DNA of 64,000 nucleotides from Seonamhaeicola sp. GTDB lineage: Bacteria > Bacteroidota > Bacteroidia > Flavobacteriales > Flavobacteriaceae. Each line of letters starts with the position of its first letter. Within the stretch, counting starts at the first letter, position 1. The stretch spans positions 310,001-374,000 of the forward strand of contig NZ_JANQJQ010000043.1 in NCBI RefSeq assembly GCF_028281565.1, written 5' to 3'. Position numbers and translations under genes: made by a program. Positions 17,848 to 28,600 of the stretch are shown piece after piece. Below the pieces are notes generated by a model that had not been told where the DNA came from, searched no databases, and saw nothing but the letters and a program-made list of their open reading frames with translations.

Positions 17848-20800
17848 TTATTGTTTTACAACAAGTTTTGATTCACTGTTTATTTTAAGAACGTAGACAC
17901 CGGATGCTAAACTGTGGGGTAGCTTTATTTCTGTAATTCCGGTTTCCTCATTATATAGTTTTGACAAGATTGAGATGACACTTCCTTTTAGGTCAGAAAG
18001 CTGGAGTTCATCAGTTGAAGCCGTATTGGTAATAAATACTTTAAATTCGTCATTCAACGGATTAGGATATACTTTATAAGCGGCAGTTGAAGGGATGTCA
18101 GTTTCTTTACCCGTGAAATATTCAACACCAAAACTATAGGCATCTTTACCAATTTTTTCACCAATCAATCTACCGGGAATATCATCGGCAGGTGGGTGGA
18201 TACCACCCCAGATCCTGGATAGACTACATTGGTCTGAAGCATCCCTGTAGGTGGCCCATTGTAAGATAACATCAACGCTGGGGCCTTCTTCAAACACGAG
18301 GAATTCGTTCTTTCTTGCAATAAATTCACCCATACCACCAGGGAAAAAGGCGTCTCCGGTTAATAAGGTCATAAGTTCGGCAGCCGCTCTTGAATAGGTG
18401 GAATGTCCGGAAACATAACCCGCAAACGGCGGTGTTACAAAACTAGGTCGTTGATACGGCCACCAGTTTTCGGCTAAAATCCAGTCAACACCTGCCATAT
18501 CAGTATCTGGGTCACCAATATAGTCATGGCCTCGCCAGGAGTATAGTTTTATTTTGCCTATGTGTTCGTCCATAATCCCGGCTAACGGATCCCCGGCTTC
18601 TACAAGTTCAACATATCCGGATTTAAGCGGAATGCCTCCAACATGGTAATTGGGAAGTGAGTTGTCCGAACTTTGTCCTAATTCTGCCATATATCGTATG
18701 GCTGAAATAGGCCTGACATAATCATACCATCCTTTAATGCCCCAGGCAGATATAGCGGCATCATGCATGGTGCCCGCTAATAGGAAATAAGCCTTTACAT
18801 CCCATTCTAAAGGAGCTAGTGTTTCTCCCGTTCCGTTTAATTTTTTAACTAAATCGGGATGATCGCTAACATAGTTTAGAATGGTAAACCAGTGACCGGG
18901 CGGTGTTTCAGAGTCCGGTCCGTCTGCCCAAAATTCGGCCAGCACTCGCGCATAATCTCCTCTGGGAACCACTTGTTCCTGATAAGGTGCATTAGTATGG
19001 GGATTGAGGGCATGACCGGTACCGGGATCGCCACCATCAAACTCATCGTAAAAATTGGGATAGTTGTCAAACGATTTTGGGAAATTATCGATATCTAAAT
19101 TTCCAATGGATTTAGGAGAAATATCCCAAAGGACCTCATCAAATGGATCTAAATGAGATCCCCAAACAGATACTAAAGAAAACCCCCATTTATATGCTTG
19201 GCTATTATCATCTTCAGCATTTAAATTAAGATAGGGGGGAGCGGAGGGATCATGAAAAACCTGGTAGTTATGACCGTCTCTTGAAAATATTGATTTATCT
19301 TCTTCTTTTAGAGCAAAAGGTGAAACTTGCCCCCATTCCGGGCTTAAGAAATCAGGGGTGTTTTCATTAATTAGGTTTCCGCTTTGGTCTATAAATTGAT
19401 AGAGGCTCAATTGTTGCCATCTGTTCGGGTCCGTCATAGTCTCATTTCCTGGAAGTTGAGGCGTTAACGGATTATTTACAGTCCTGTAAAAAATGTTTTC
19501 ATAGGCATTGGCTTCATTGGCACCATCTTTAAAACCATAATCTATGACAGATTGTGCAATATAATTCCCTAAAGCAGCAGGGTTGCCGGAGCTATAATCT
19601 GTTCCGGTGAACTGGGTATCATACCCCAGATCAGACATAATCAGATCGAACTTGTCTTTGGTTTCTTCAGCTCCGGGAGAATTTTTAAATCGATGTACCA
19701 GTAAACCATAGGCCGCATAACTCATGGCTTTTATTTGGGCCTCATTATTAGGTTCATCAGTTTCAAAACCATTAAAGGGTATGTTAACACCGTGGACTTC
19801 ATTGCCTAACAGGTATGGTTTTGCGTTTTCATCAAAAACGGTCCAGGCATCGTATAAGGCAATACTCGTGTGGAAAAGGTTTCTGGCATGAACTGTTGGG
19901 CGTGCATAATCATTTCGGATGGCGTGAAGTAAGGCTTCATTCCAAATTCTGGCAACCGATAGATTAGCTGATATTTCAGAAATGTTCAGGTCCACCTGTA
20001 AAGTCACTTTTTCAGTGCTGCACTCAAGACCGGTTTCAATAACAGATACTTCACCAATATCTTCAAGATGCCATAAAACGGTTACGGTTTCAGTATTTTG
20101 TCCTTCCACTATTTCACCACCGGTAACTCGCCAGGAAATTGATGAATCAGTAGCCTTGTTATATGTGTATGTTTCAGTATTAAAATAACCGGAAGTGCTT
20201 TTTCCTGCTATTTGAGAGGCACTTAAATAAGAACAAGAGTCATCATCAAAAAAGGCGTCCGGATTATAATTACACGAACTAATATCCGTACAGCCGGAAA
20301 TTTTGACGGCTTCAGGAATATCAAGAATTTGAAATCCATTATTCTCTATAGCCAGTATGGTAGTATCTATAGGTAGGTTTGTATGCAATTCTTCAATCCC
20401 GGAGGGCCATTTAATTTTAATTTCTAAGATGTCGGTTGCACTTCCTAAACCAAAATGAACAGGTTGAATACTTTGGGACAGAAAGCCTAAACCCGTATAA
20501 TATCTGTGAATTGTCCCTAAATTAGTGGTAATAGAAAGCTCTGTGCCAACGGCGTTCCTATTGGAGATTGTTCCCTCTAAAATAACTTTAAACCAGTTAT
20601 TAGAATCTGTGGTGCTTTCAATGATAGTGGTATTTTCGTAAAAGAAGGAAGGAGCGTCACTATTGGTGACGAATAAATCTAGGTCACCATCATTATCAAA
20701 GTCGAAAGGGGTAGATCCCACACTTATGGTTTCTTCGTCAAATAAAATGTCTTGTGTAACATCTTCGAAGGTAGAACCACCTTCAATGAACGTGTTTTTA

Positions 20801-21873
20801 AAATATACGTTTTTTTGTTTATTGGGAATGCTTATTTTAAAACCATTGGCAATAAAAAGATCTTCATCGCCGTCTAAGTCAAAATCTGAAAACGTAACGT
20901 CCCAGGCCCAACCGGTATCGAGTACGTTATTCTGAACAGCTAGATCTTCAAAAGTATTGTCACCATTATTAGTTAACAGAAGATTGGTATCAATATCTGT
21001 GACAAACATATCAAAGCTACCATCATTATTATAATCACCAATAGCTATTCCCATTTCATTCCCGGAGGTGTTTAAGCCGGGATAGCTACTACTCTCTAAA
21101 AAGCCTGTGCCATTTTGGTTGATAAATACTTGATTGGGGATAAAGAAATCGTTAGTGACAAACAGATCCATCCAGCCATCATCGTTTAAATCAAAAGGAA
21201 CGCTCATATAAGATAGCTCAAAGCTATTTACTCCATAAGATTCTGAAACATTTGTGAAAGTATTGTTTCCATTATTTAAATAGAAAATGTTGCCTTCACA
21301 TCTGTCCCAAACAGAAATGTAAATGTCAAGATAGCCATCGTTATTGGCATCAAACCATGTAGCTCCTGTATTAATGCAATTGTTTATGCTTTGAATGCCC
21401 GCTTCATCGGTTGTATTTTGAAAGGTGCCGTCACCCTGGTTTCTAAAGAGTTGCACTTTGCGACTATGTGTAAAAAAAATATCAGGGAAGCCGTCATTAT
21501 CATAGTCACCCCAGAATGCGCCGTATTTAATGCCATCGAGTGCTTCATTAATTAAGATTTCCTCATTCTCCGGAAATAAATTAGCCAGCCCTGAATTTGT
21601 GGTGACATCTGTAAAAGTACCATTACCGTTGTTCCTAAATAACTTACTTTGGGTTTGTTCTATATTAGGTTTGTCTTTTGCTTTTGCAACAATAAAAATG
21701 TCCAAATCATAGTCGCCATCATAATCAGCCACGGCCACCCCATTGTTATTTTCTAAAGTGCTTAATTTAGACGCCCCTTGAATTTTTTTAAAGGTTTGCG
21801 CATTACTTTGGTAAAATATTGCAAAGCAAACCAAAAGAACAGTCTTTAAAAAAAAATTATTTAGAAAGCTCAT
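17848..21873 (-). CDS. FG-GAP/ASPIC-vanadium haloperoxidase-like fusion, T9SS (copy 2)
   Basis: Exactly the same length (1341 residues) and domain order as the copy at 6443: signal peptide, FG-GAP/VCBS repeats, ASPIC/UnbV-like domain (HFGLGSATDI, IKWPSGIEEL), GCTDISSCNYNPDA motif, PKD-like domain, PAP2/vanadium-haloperoxidase domain and T9SS sorting domain. The signature is intact (KGWYDYVRP, VSGHST, SRIWGGIHPPADD). The N-terminal propeller half is considerably diverged from copy 1, while the last ~218 codons are almost identical (about 35 differences in 653 bp by hand count). Function is open between halide oxidation and phosphatase, as for copy 1. It is last in its SusC operon, after a strong hairpin. 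Confidence 0.82.
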   Translation of the reverse strand: MSFLNNFFLKTVLLVCFAIFYQSNAQTFKKIQGASKLSTLENNNGVAVADYDGDYDLDIFIVAKAKDKPNIEQTQSKLFRNNGNGTFTDVTTNSGLANLFPENEEILINEALDGIKYGAFWGDYDNDGFPDIFFTHSRKVQLFRNQGDGTFQNTTDEAGIQSINNCINTGATWFDANNDGYLDIYISVWDRCEGNIFYLNNGNNTFTNVSESYGVNSFELSYMSVPFDLNDDGWMDLFVTNDFFIPNQVFINQNGTGFLESSSYPGLNTSGNEMGIAIGDYNNDGSFDMFVTDIDTNLLLTNNGDNTFEDLAVQNNVLDTGWAWDVTFSDFDLDGDEDLFIANGFKISIPNKQKNVYFKNTFIEGGSTFEDVTQDILFDEETISVGSTPFDFDNDGDLDLFVTNSDAPSFFYENTTIIESTTDSNNWFKVILEGTISNRNAVGTELSITTNLGTIHRYYTGLGFLSQSIQPVHFGLGSATDILEIKIKWPSGIEELHTNLPIDTTILAIENNGFQILDIPEAVKISGCTDISSCNYNPDAFFDDDSCSYLSASQIAGKSTSGYFNTETYTYNKATDSSISWRVTGGEIVEGQNTETVTVLWHLEDIGEVSVIETGLECSTEKVTLQVDLNISEISANLSVARIWNEALLHAIRNDYARPTVHARNLFHTSIALYDAWTVFDENAKPYLLGNEVHGVNIPFNGFETDEPNNEAQIKAMSYAAYGLLVHRFKNSPGAEETKDKFDLIMSDLGYDTQFTGTDYSSGNPAALGNYIAQSVIDYGFKDGANEANAYENIFYRTVNNPLTPQLPGNETMTDPNRWQQLSLYQFIDQSGNLINENTPDFLSPEWGQVSPFALKEEDKSIFSRDGHNYQVFHDPSAPPYLNLNAEDDNSQAYKWGFSLVSVWGSHLDPFDEVLWDISPKSIGNLDIDNFPKSFDNYPNFYDEFDGGDPGTGHALNPHTNAPYQEQVVPRGDYARVLAEFWADGPDSETPPGHWFTILNYVSDHPDLVKKLNGTGETLAPLEWDVKAYFLLAGTMHDAAISAWGIKGWYDYVRPISAIRYMAELGQSSDNSLPNYHVGGIPLKSGYVELVEAGDPLAGIMDEHIGKIKLYSWRGHDYIGDPDTDMAGVDWILAENWWPYQRPSFVTPPFAGYVSGHSTYSRAAAELMTLLTGDAFFPGGMGEFIARKNEFLVFEEGPSVDVILQWATYRDASDQCSLSRIWGGIHPPADDIPGRLIGEKIGKDAYSFGVEYFTGKETDIPSTAAYKVYPNPLNDEFKVFITNTASTDELQLSDLKGSVISILSKLYNEETGITEIKLPHSLASGVYVLKINSESKLVVKQ

Positions 21874-21916
21874 TTTTTATAAATGAATAGTTACTTATAA
21901 TATAAGGTAGATTTTA

Positions 21917-21957
21917 TAAAAAGTAAAGGCCAATTTAGTTAAAAATTGACCTTTACT
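21917..21957 (-). terminator. Hairpin between lipoprotein and haloperoxidase genes (copy 2)
   Basis: AGTAAAGG (21922-21929) plus CAATTT pairs with AAATTG plus CCTTTACT (21950-21957), with one mismatch; on the - strand it is followed by TTTTTA. It would end most SusC-SusD-lipoprotein transcripts before the haloperoxidase gene. Confidence 0.75.
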
Positions 21958-21979
21958 ATAAACTAACTATACTTATATT

Positions 21980-23650
21980 TTAAGGTCTTTCTTCGTATAC
22001 AACAATGTGAAAATCGTCATAATAAATAACAGCATCGCTAGTGGCAAGAGCATCCGATCTAAACAGGACGCCTGTTATGTTTGCACTAGAATGTGGAGGA
22101 AGGATTATTTGCACATCTATCCATTCACCTTTAGGTTCTGAACCTGTAAAATTGTAAGAAGAAGCAGACCATCTTGGGATGTCAAAAATAGCCACTCTTT
22201 GAGGCATTACTGTAGATGCCGGATCTATGTACATTTTAAACGAAACAAGTAAGGACTCACCTGACGCTCTTGGAATTGCAGGGCTTGGATTAGCTCTCAT
22301 ACCTGCTCTTGCTCCTGGTCCTATTGTGGCTTTAACACTTGTAGGGCCGGATACAAACTGCTCCGTTGAAAATTCAAAACGACCAGACGACTGTGCCTCA
22401 AACCATGTACCATCCATTCCTGCCATAGCAGTGTTTTCAATCGATTCCGGTAATATGCTTACATTATGCATTATTACTGGTACATCAGTAAAGGCCTCAG
22501 GAGATCTTTCATCTGTTGATTTAAAGTCTCCGTTACCATCGTATGATACCGTTATTACATCTGGTCTGTAAATTGGATCAGTAAGTACTATATCAAGGAA
22601 AGTCCCGTTTGTTGTAACCGAAGCTATATTAAATGATACGCCATTTACCAAAACTGTGAAGTATTGCTCTTGATTAGTGGCGTTTTGAAATTCACCGGTG
22701 AAATTCAACCTTATAGTTTCGTCTTCCAATTCAACAACATCTCCTAATAATTCAAAAGGTTTTGAAGAAGGAATAACATTGAAACGATAAGGAAGGACCA
22801 CAGAAGTAAAACCATTAGGAATATTTTCTGAATCCCTGGAAGCACGAATTCCAACATAATAATCTCCAAGCGATGAAAAGGTGTAATTTAAGGTATTGCC
22901 ACCACCCAATGACGGGCCATTATTATTGTAGCTAAGTGAATCTCCTTGCACGTTGGCAGCATTTATTAATTTCCAGGCCACAGTTTCGGGTCTACCAATC
23001 TCTGTAATATTTGTGAAGTCAACTGCGTCACCGGCTTCAACAGTAATAACATTATTATCAATAGTCGATCTATTGGTCCAAACCCGATTGATATTAGAGC
23101 CAAAAGCATCTATTTCTGACATTTCCCAAATTTCAGTACCATTAGCATGGTCTATCTGTACCTTAGGTCTTATTTTGGCATAAACATCAACCATAAAGGT
23201 GGTATCTATCACCCATTGATCTGCAACTGGTTTAGCTTCATATCTAAAATTATCACTTCCCCTAAATGTAACTTTCTCAGGGAAAATATTAAATAATCGT
23301 ACCGGTTGCAAGCCTGATCTATCAAAAAATACGCTTACCGTTTTATCCGTGGTTGAACCTGAACCTATAATTTTAGTTCTTAATAATGAATCGCCACGAT
23401 CATTTCTTCCTAAAGGATGCTCTAAATAAAAGTTTCCTTCTCCAATCTCCCATTCATGATGGCTATAACCCTGTGAGGCATCGGTAAATGTAATGTAATC
23501 CCCAATATTTGCGTCTAAAGGACCATCAACATCACTAAAAATCCAACCCACATCAGAGAATGAATTAGGCGCATCATAACTATCGTCTCTTTCACAGCTG
23601 GCAAATACCAAAGCCACCATAAGACATATTAATATTATATTATTTTTCAT
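21980..23650 (-). CDS. Surface glycan-binding-like lipoprotein (copy 2)
   Basis: A 556-residue lipoprotein (lipobox FASC, Cys19, then ERDD). It shares with the copy at 10579 the N-terminal motifs SFSDVGW, HHEWEIGEGNFYLEHP, GSGSTTDKTVSVFF and VRLFNIFPEKVTFR, plus VITVSYDGNGDFKSTDERSPEAF. It carries an extra ~30-residue insertion with LSYNNNGPSLGGGN. The C-terminal ~150 residues differ from copy 1 but are again jelly-roll-like and end YYDDFHIVVYEERP. It presumably holds glycan next to the SusC2/SusD2 complex. The divergence of the C-terminal module suggests a changed ligand; this is inference. Confidence 0.75.
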   Translation of the reverse strand: MKNNIILICLMVALVFASCERDDSYDAPNSFSDVGWIFSDVDGPLDANIGDYITFTDASQGYSHHEWEIGEGNFYLEHPLGRNDRGDSLLRTKIIGSGSTTDKTVSVFFDRSGLQPVRLFNIFPEKVTFRGSDNFRYEAKPVADQWVIDTTFMVDVYAKIRPKVQIDHANGTEIWEMSEIDAFGSNINRVWTNRSTIDNNVITVEAGDAVDFTNITEIGRPETVAWKLINAANVQGDSLSYNNNGPSLGGGNTLNYTFSSLGDYYVGIRASRDSENIPNGFTSVVLPYRFNVIPSSKPFELLGDVVELEDETIRLNFTGEFQNATNQEQYFTVLVNGVSFNIASVTTNGTFLDIVLTDPIYRPDVITVSYDGNGDFKSTDERSPEAFTDVPVIMHNVSILPESIENTAMAGMDGTWFEAQSSGRFEFSTEQFVSGPTSVKATIGPGARAGMRANPSPAIPRASGESLLVSFKMYIDPASTVMPQRVAIFDIPRWSASSYNFTGSEPKGEWIDVQIILPPHSSANITGVLFRSDALATSDAVIYYDDFHIVVYEERP

Positions 23651-23687
23651 ATTTTTTATCTTTTAAATGTTATAAGTGAAAGGACTC

Positions 23688-25562
23688 TTAATTTCCACCT
23701 CCATCAATAAATGGATTTGTAACTCGCTCATCATTAGGAAGTGGCCAATATGCGTTATCAGCTTCCGTATAATTAATAGCAGCATCCTCATATTCATTCC
23801 AAACTTCATATGGATCTACATAATTTGCGTTTTGAGGAAATAATACACTGGTTGCAATACGAGAACTCCATCTGGTTGCTCTGTTACCGGATGTATTTTC
23901 ATATTCATAATGTCCTCTCCAATATCTTCTTGTGGCAAGGTCTTCAAAGCGTTGTTTTGTGATGCCCCATCTACGTAAGTCTATAGTTCGAATGGCATGA
24001 CCTTCAACACATAACTCTAATGGTCTTTCAACATACATTAAATGTTCCATTAAATTTTGTGCGTTGTATGTTACGTTATCATGATCGTTGTCCGGATATT
24101 CCCCGGTTCCCGGTAACCCTAATAAAACAACACCTGAACGTCTTCTTACTTTGTTAATGTATATCATAGCTTCTTCAACACCAGACTCATCTGTTCCGCC
24201 TTGAATTAAGGCCTCCGCATACATTAAGAATACATCGGCTAATCGTACTATACGAACATTAACACCGGATCTTTGAACCGATGTGGCAACAAGGGCCTCA
24301 CTGGTAGCAATATCCCAATTGGTATATTTTCTAAACCATGAGTATCTGGCACCAGAACCAAAATTGGCGGCCTGAGCCGGAATCATACGTAAGTAATAAG
24401 GTGTAATGTTATCATCTACTATAGCAATGGAAGCAGAAGCACGCATGGAGTAATCTCTCAGGCCTTCTTCATATACAATGTCATCATTACTATCGCGTTC
24501 AAAATTACCACCTTTTATAAAGATGTTACCGTTATTTTGCACAACAGGTTTCATTACTGTATTTCTGGGATCCTGGGTATCCACTTGTTCGTCCTGGTAT
24601 AAAACCGTTAACCAACAAGATGGGTAAATAGAACTCCAACCTCCAACGGGGCTAAAACTATAATTTAAACGTGTAGAAACTTGTTCTTGCGAAGCTGGAT
24701 GAATTTCATCTTTGAACTGTGTAGAGTAGGAGATTTCAAGAATGGACTCTTCATTAAACTCATCTCTGGTAGTAAAATTGCTTCCAATATCGGGCGTTAG
24801 CGCATAGTCAAAATCATCTATTACCGATTTAAAGTATTGGGCAGCCATAGCGTAGTCTTCATCATATAAATAGCTCTTACCTAATAAAGCCGTGGCAGCA
24901 CCCTTGGTAATTCTACCAATACCTTGTTCAGCGGTATATGACGCAGGTAAATTATTCATACCATATTCTAAATCCGCAAGATAAAATTGCTGAACCACAT
25001 CTTCCGGTTGTGCTTCCTGGTAAAAATCAGCTTCACTTACGGGAACGAAATCATAGATTGGCACAGACCCTCCATTGTAGCTTGAATGCAGCCAAAAGTA
25101 AAACAAACCTCTAAGTGTTCTGGCCTGGGCTAAAACAAGTTCCGCTGCTTCTTGTGCATCGCCCGTAAATTCCGGAATTAAACGTTCACAATTAACGATT
25201 ACCTGGTTCGCTCTAAATATCCCGGTGTAAAGTGCAGCCCATTTCTGATTGGTTGTTGTTGATGATTCGTCAAAATTCTGGAAATAAAAAACTGAACCAG
25301 AGTTTTGAGGGTTTGGTCTTCCAAATCCGGGATAAGTCATATCACTACGGTGATATTCATTTACTATTGATAGTGTATTGTCATTTTTTAATGCATTGTA
25401 AACACTAATAAGACCGGTTTCCAAATCTGAAACTGTATTAAAATAGGTTTCACTGGATAAGGATATGGGATTGCTTTCATCGAGGAAGCTTTCCTCGCAC
25501 GATGTCACTGCAATGGCTATAACCAATACAAGGGCAAGTTTTTTAAATATCAAATTTTTCAT
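23688..25562 (-). CDS. SusD/RagB-family lipoprotein (copy 2)
   Basis: A 624-residue SusD-like lipoprotein (Cys22 in AVTSC, then EESF). It shares with SusD copy 1 ETGLISVYNALK, LGKSYLYDEDYAMAAQYFK, ALTPDIGSNFTTRDEFNEES and MYVERPLELCVEGHAIRTID. The frame runs on to 25604, but the ATG at 25562 gives the proper signal peptide (MKNLIFKKLALVLVIAIAV). It is followed by the binding lipoprotein 37 bp on and preceded by SusC by about 60 bp. It partners with the SusC at 25624. Confidence 0.9.
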   Translation of the reverse strand: MKNLIFKKLALVLVIAIAVTSCEESFLDESNPISLSSETYFNTVSDLETGLISVYNALKNDNTLSIVNEYHRSDMTYPGFGRPNPQNSGSVFYFQNFDESSTTTNQKWAALYTGIFRANQVIVNCERLIPEFTGDAQEAAELVLAQARTLRGLFYFWLHSSYNGGSVPIYDFVPVSEADFYQEAQPEDVVQQFYLADLEYGMNNLPASYTAEQGIGRITKGAATALLGKSYLYDEDYAMAAQYFKSVIDDFDYALTPDIGSNFTTRDEFNEESILEISYSTQFKDEIHPASQEQVSTRLNYSFSPVGGWSSIYPSCWLTVLYQDEQVDTQDPRNTVMKPVVQNNGNIFIKGGNFERDSNDDIVYEEGLRDYSMRASASIAIVDDNITPYYLRMIPAQAANFGSGARYSWFRKYTNWDIATSEALVATSVQRSGVNVRIVRLADVFLMYAEALIQGGTDESGVEEAMIYINKVRRRSGVVLLGLPGTGEYPDNDHDNVTYNAQNLMEHLMYVERPLELCVEGHAIRTIDLRRWGITKQRFEDLATRRYWRGHYEYENTSGNRATRWSSRIATSVLFPQNANYVDPYEVWNEYEDAAINYTEADNAYWPLPNDERVTNPFIDGGGN

Positions 25563-25623
25563 TTTCCTTTTTTTTGTATTAGTACTTAATTTTATTTTTT
25601 TCATCTTAAGTTACGAATTTTTG

Positions 25624-28600
25624 TTAAAATGATAATTGTACTCCTAATCTAAAGGCAGAGGTAAACGGGTAAGCACCTCTGTCTAAACCACTAGTAGAAA
25701 TACCAGTACCACCTACTTCAGGATCATAACCTGTATAATCAGTCAAAGTAATAAGATTCTGCCCGGAAAGATAAACCCTGATTTTCGTAATATTGTGAGG
25801 CTCAAGGTATTTCTTGGGAATAGAGTATCCAAATGTGATGTTTTTTAATCTCGCAAATGATCCATCTTCAAGCCAGGTATCATTTCTACCCCTCACATTG
25901 TTGTGGTTAGAACCCTGGTATAAAGGTATGTTTGACGTTGGGTTTTGAGGTGACCATTGATATACTCTGTCTCTATGTACACCCTGACTGTAAGTGAAGG
26001 CTTTGTTACCGTTTATAATTTCGGCACCATAAGTACCATACCATTGCATTGCAAAATCAAATCCTTTGTAGTTAGCATTGAAATTTAAGCCTGCTTCAAA
26101 ATCCGGCACGGCACTTCCGGCGTATACCTGATCATCTACATTAATAACACCATCACCATTGGCATCAACTAATCTGGTATCACCTAATTGAGGTGTACTA
26201 CCCGTGGTAAGTTGACTATACTCATCTAATTCCTCTTGCGTTCTAATAATACCATCTGTCTTGATTAAGAAGAAAGACCCTGCTTCATAACCCTCTGCAA
26301 TAACTTTAACTTCATCTGTAGTTGGCCCAAATCTATATGGCTGACTGTTGGCCAGATATAACAATTTATTGGTTCCACTCATTTTAGTAACCTTGTTCCT
26401 GTTTTGTGTATAAGTGGCTGCAACATTCCAGGATAATTTACCTCTGTGCTTGTAATTTACGGCCCACTCCATACCTTTATTGGTCATATCTCCAACATTC
26501 AGGATTACTTGTCCGTTACCACCGGCTCCGGTTGATGGTGGAATTAGTAATGGTAATAACAAATCTTCTTTATCCGTTTGATAAAAATCACCGGTAATGG
26601 TTAATTTATTCTTAAATAGTCCTAAATCAAAACCAATATTTTTAGAAACAGTTGTTTCCCATTTCACATTTTGATTTGCAAATCCGGTTTGAATAGCTCC
26701 CAAGACCAATCTGTTCGCTTCTGTAGGGCCAAAAGTATAATCTAATTCCGGTACAATTACGGCTTCGTCACTGTAAGGCTGGAATCTATCATTACCTACA
26801 GTTCCTATACTAGCTCTTGTTTTAAACGAGGTGACGGTTCGCTTAAGGGGCGCCCAAAAAGCTTCGTCGGAAACATTCCATCCAATGGTTGCAGACGGGA
26901 AGTTACCATATACATTGTTTATACCAAACTGTGAAGAACCGTCACGACGAATACTGGCACTAAATAAATATTTCCCTTTATAGTTATACTGTAGCCTACC
27001 TAATATACCGGTTAACGATTGGGTGTTGTTAAGCCAAATACTGCCATTACCGGCATCCGGATCTGCGGTCGTATTATCTAAAGTAAGCAGGTCGTTATTT
27101 CTTAAATCAAGTCTGGTGGCGAAAAAATTTGTTCTTTTTGTAGATTGCGCAGAGTATACTGCGGTTAAAACAAAATTATGACTTCCAAAACTTTTCTTAT
27201 AATTTAAGATATTCTCAACAGTCCATCTGCTGATTCTACCACTTGTGTTTGTGATGCCCGAACGTTGAAAACGTGGAACAATGTTCCCGTCTTGATCGGT
27301 TACATCGAATTGCGGCGTTACTTGTTTTCTTGTATTATTAGTCAGGCTGATTCCGCCACGCAAGGAGTACGATAAGTTTTTAGTGATGTCGTATCGCGCT
27401 GTCATATTGGCCTGAAAGTTATCAATCTGATCCGTATCTGTTTGTCTCAAACGTGTTAACTGTTGCGAAACTTGATTTGCTTCAGTATCGTTGATGTTTC
27501 CGGCTTGTTCAACTGTATCTGCATCTAAATCTACCTGGTCTTGATAAGGTAGATTTCTAAAAGCTTGGTAAAGTAACTGATAAGCCGGACGGTTTCTTTC
27601 CTCTAATCTAAATGCCAAGCCGGTTTGAACATTCCATTTACCGCTTTTAAACTGAGAATTCGCACGTAAATTAAACCGCTCATGCCCGGTATTTATTATA
27701 GCACCATCCTGGCTGAAAAATGCGGCAGTCAAGTTATAAGTTAACCCCTCTTTACCACCGGCTATATTTAAACTGTGATTTTGTATGGGTTGTTGGTCTT
27801 GCTCAACCAAGTCCACCTGACTGGAGTTATTAGTCGCACGTCCTACACCATTACGTAAACGGGTCCATGTATTGTCCCACCATGTAGGTGTAGGGTTATT
27901 TTGTTCTGAAATATTTCTGGCGTAAATCCATTGTTCTGTATCAAGAAGAGGTGTACCAGAAGTGATTCTCTGTATACCATACCAGCTATTCAGGCTAATT
28001 TTCATAACGCCCGGTTTGGTTTTTTTAGTAGTGATCAAGATGACACCACCGGCACCACGTGTACCATAAATTGCTGCAGACGCCGCATCTTTTAGAACAT
28101 CTATAGATTCTATTTCTTCAATACTTAACCTTGGGTCTTCGTCAAAAGGAATGCCATCTACAACATAAAGTGGCGAGGTTGTTCCTGTTAAAGAACTTAC
28201 ACCACGAATTACAATATTGGACTCTGCACCCGGCTCTCCATCCTGGGCTGTAACGCTAACACCGGCAATTTGTCCTTGAAGTGCGTTACCTAAATCTGCA
28301 GTAGCATTTTGTACTAATGTTTCTGCCTTAATTTGTCCTACAGCACCGGTTACTTCTTTTTTCTTTTGTGTACCGTACCCTACAACCACTACTTCATCCA
28401 AAGTTGCCAGATCTTCATCTAAGGTAACATTAATTGTAGTGTTACTGCCCACTGTAATAACTTTGTCAATGTATCCCAGATAGCTGAATTGTAATTTACT
28501 ACCCGCAGTTGCCTTGATCTCATAATTCCCGTCGAAATCTGTAACAGCTCCCGTAGAGGTGCCTGTTACTATTACAGTTGCTCCGACTAAAGGCTCTCCA

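Noticed and set aside
17640-17888. 82-codon frame read as a small gene
   Set aside because: Its first part is a sulfatase fragment and its second part is antisense to the end of the haloperoxidase gene; it has no start context of its own.
6443-21873. Calling the PAP2-type proteins plain acid phosphatases or proven haloperoxidases
   Set aside because: The binding signature is common to both activities; neither can be excluded from sequence.
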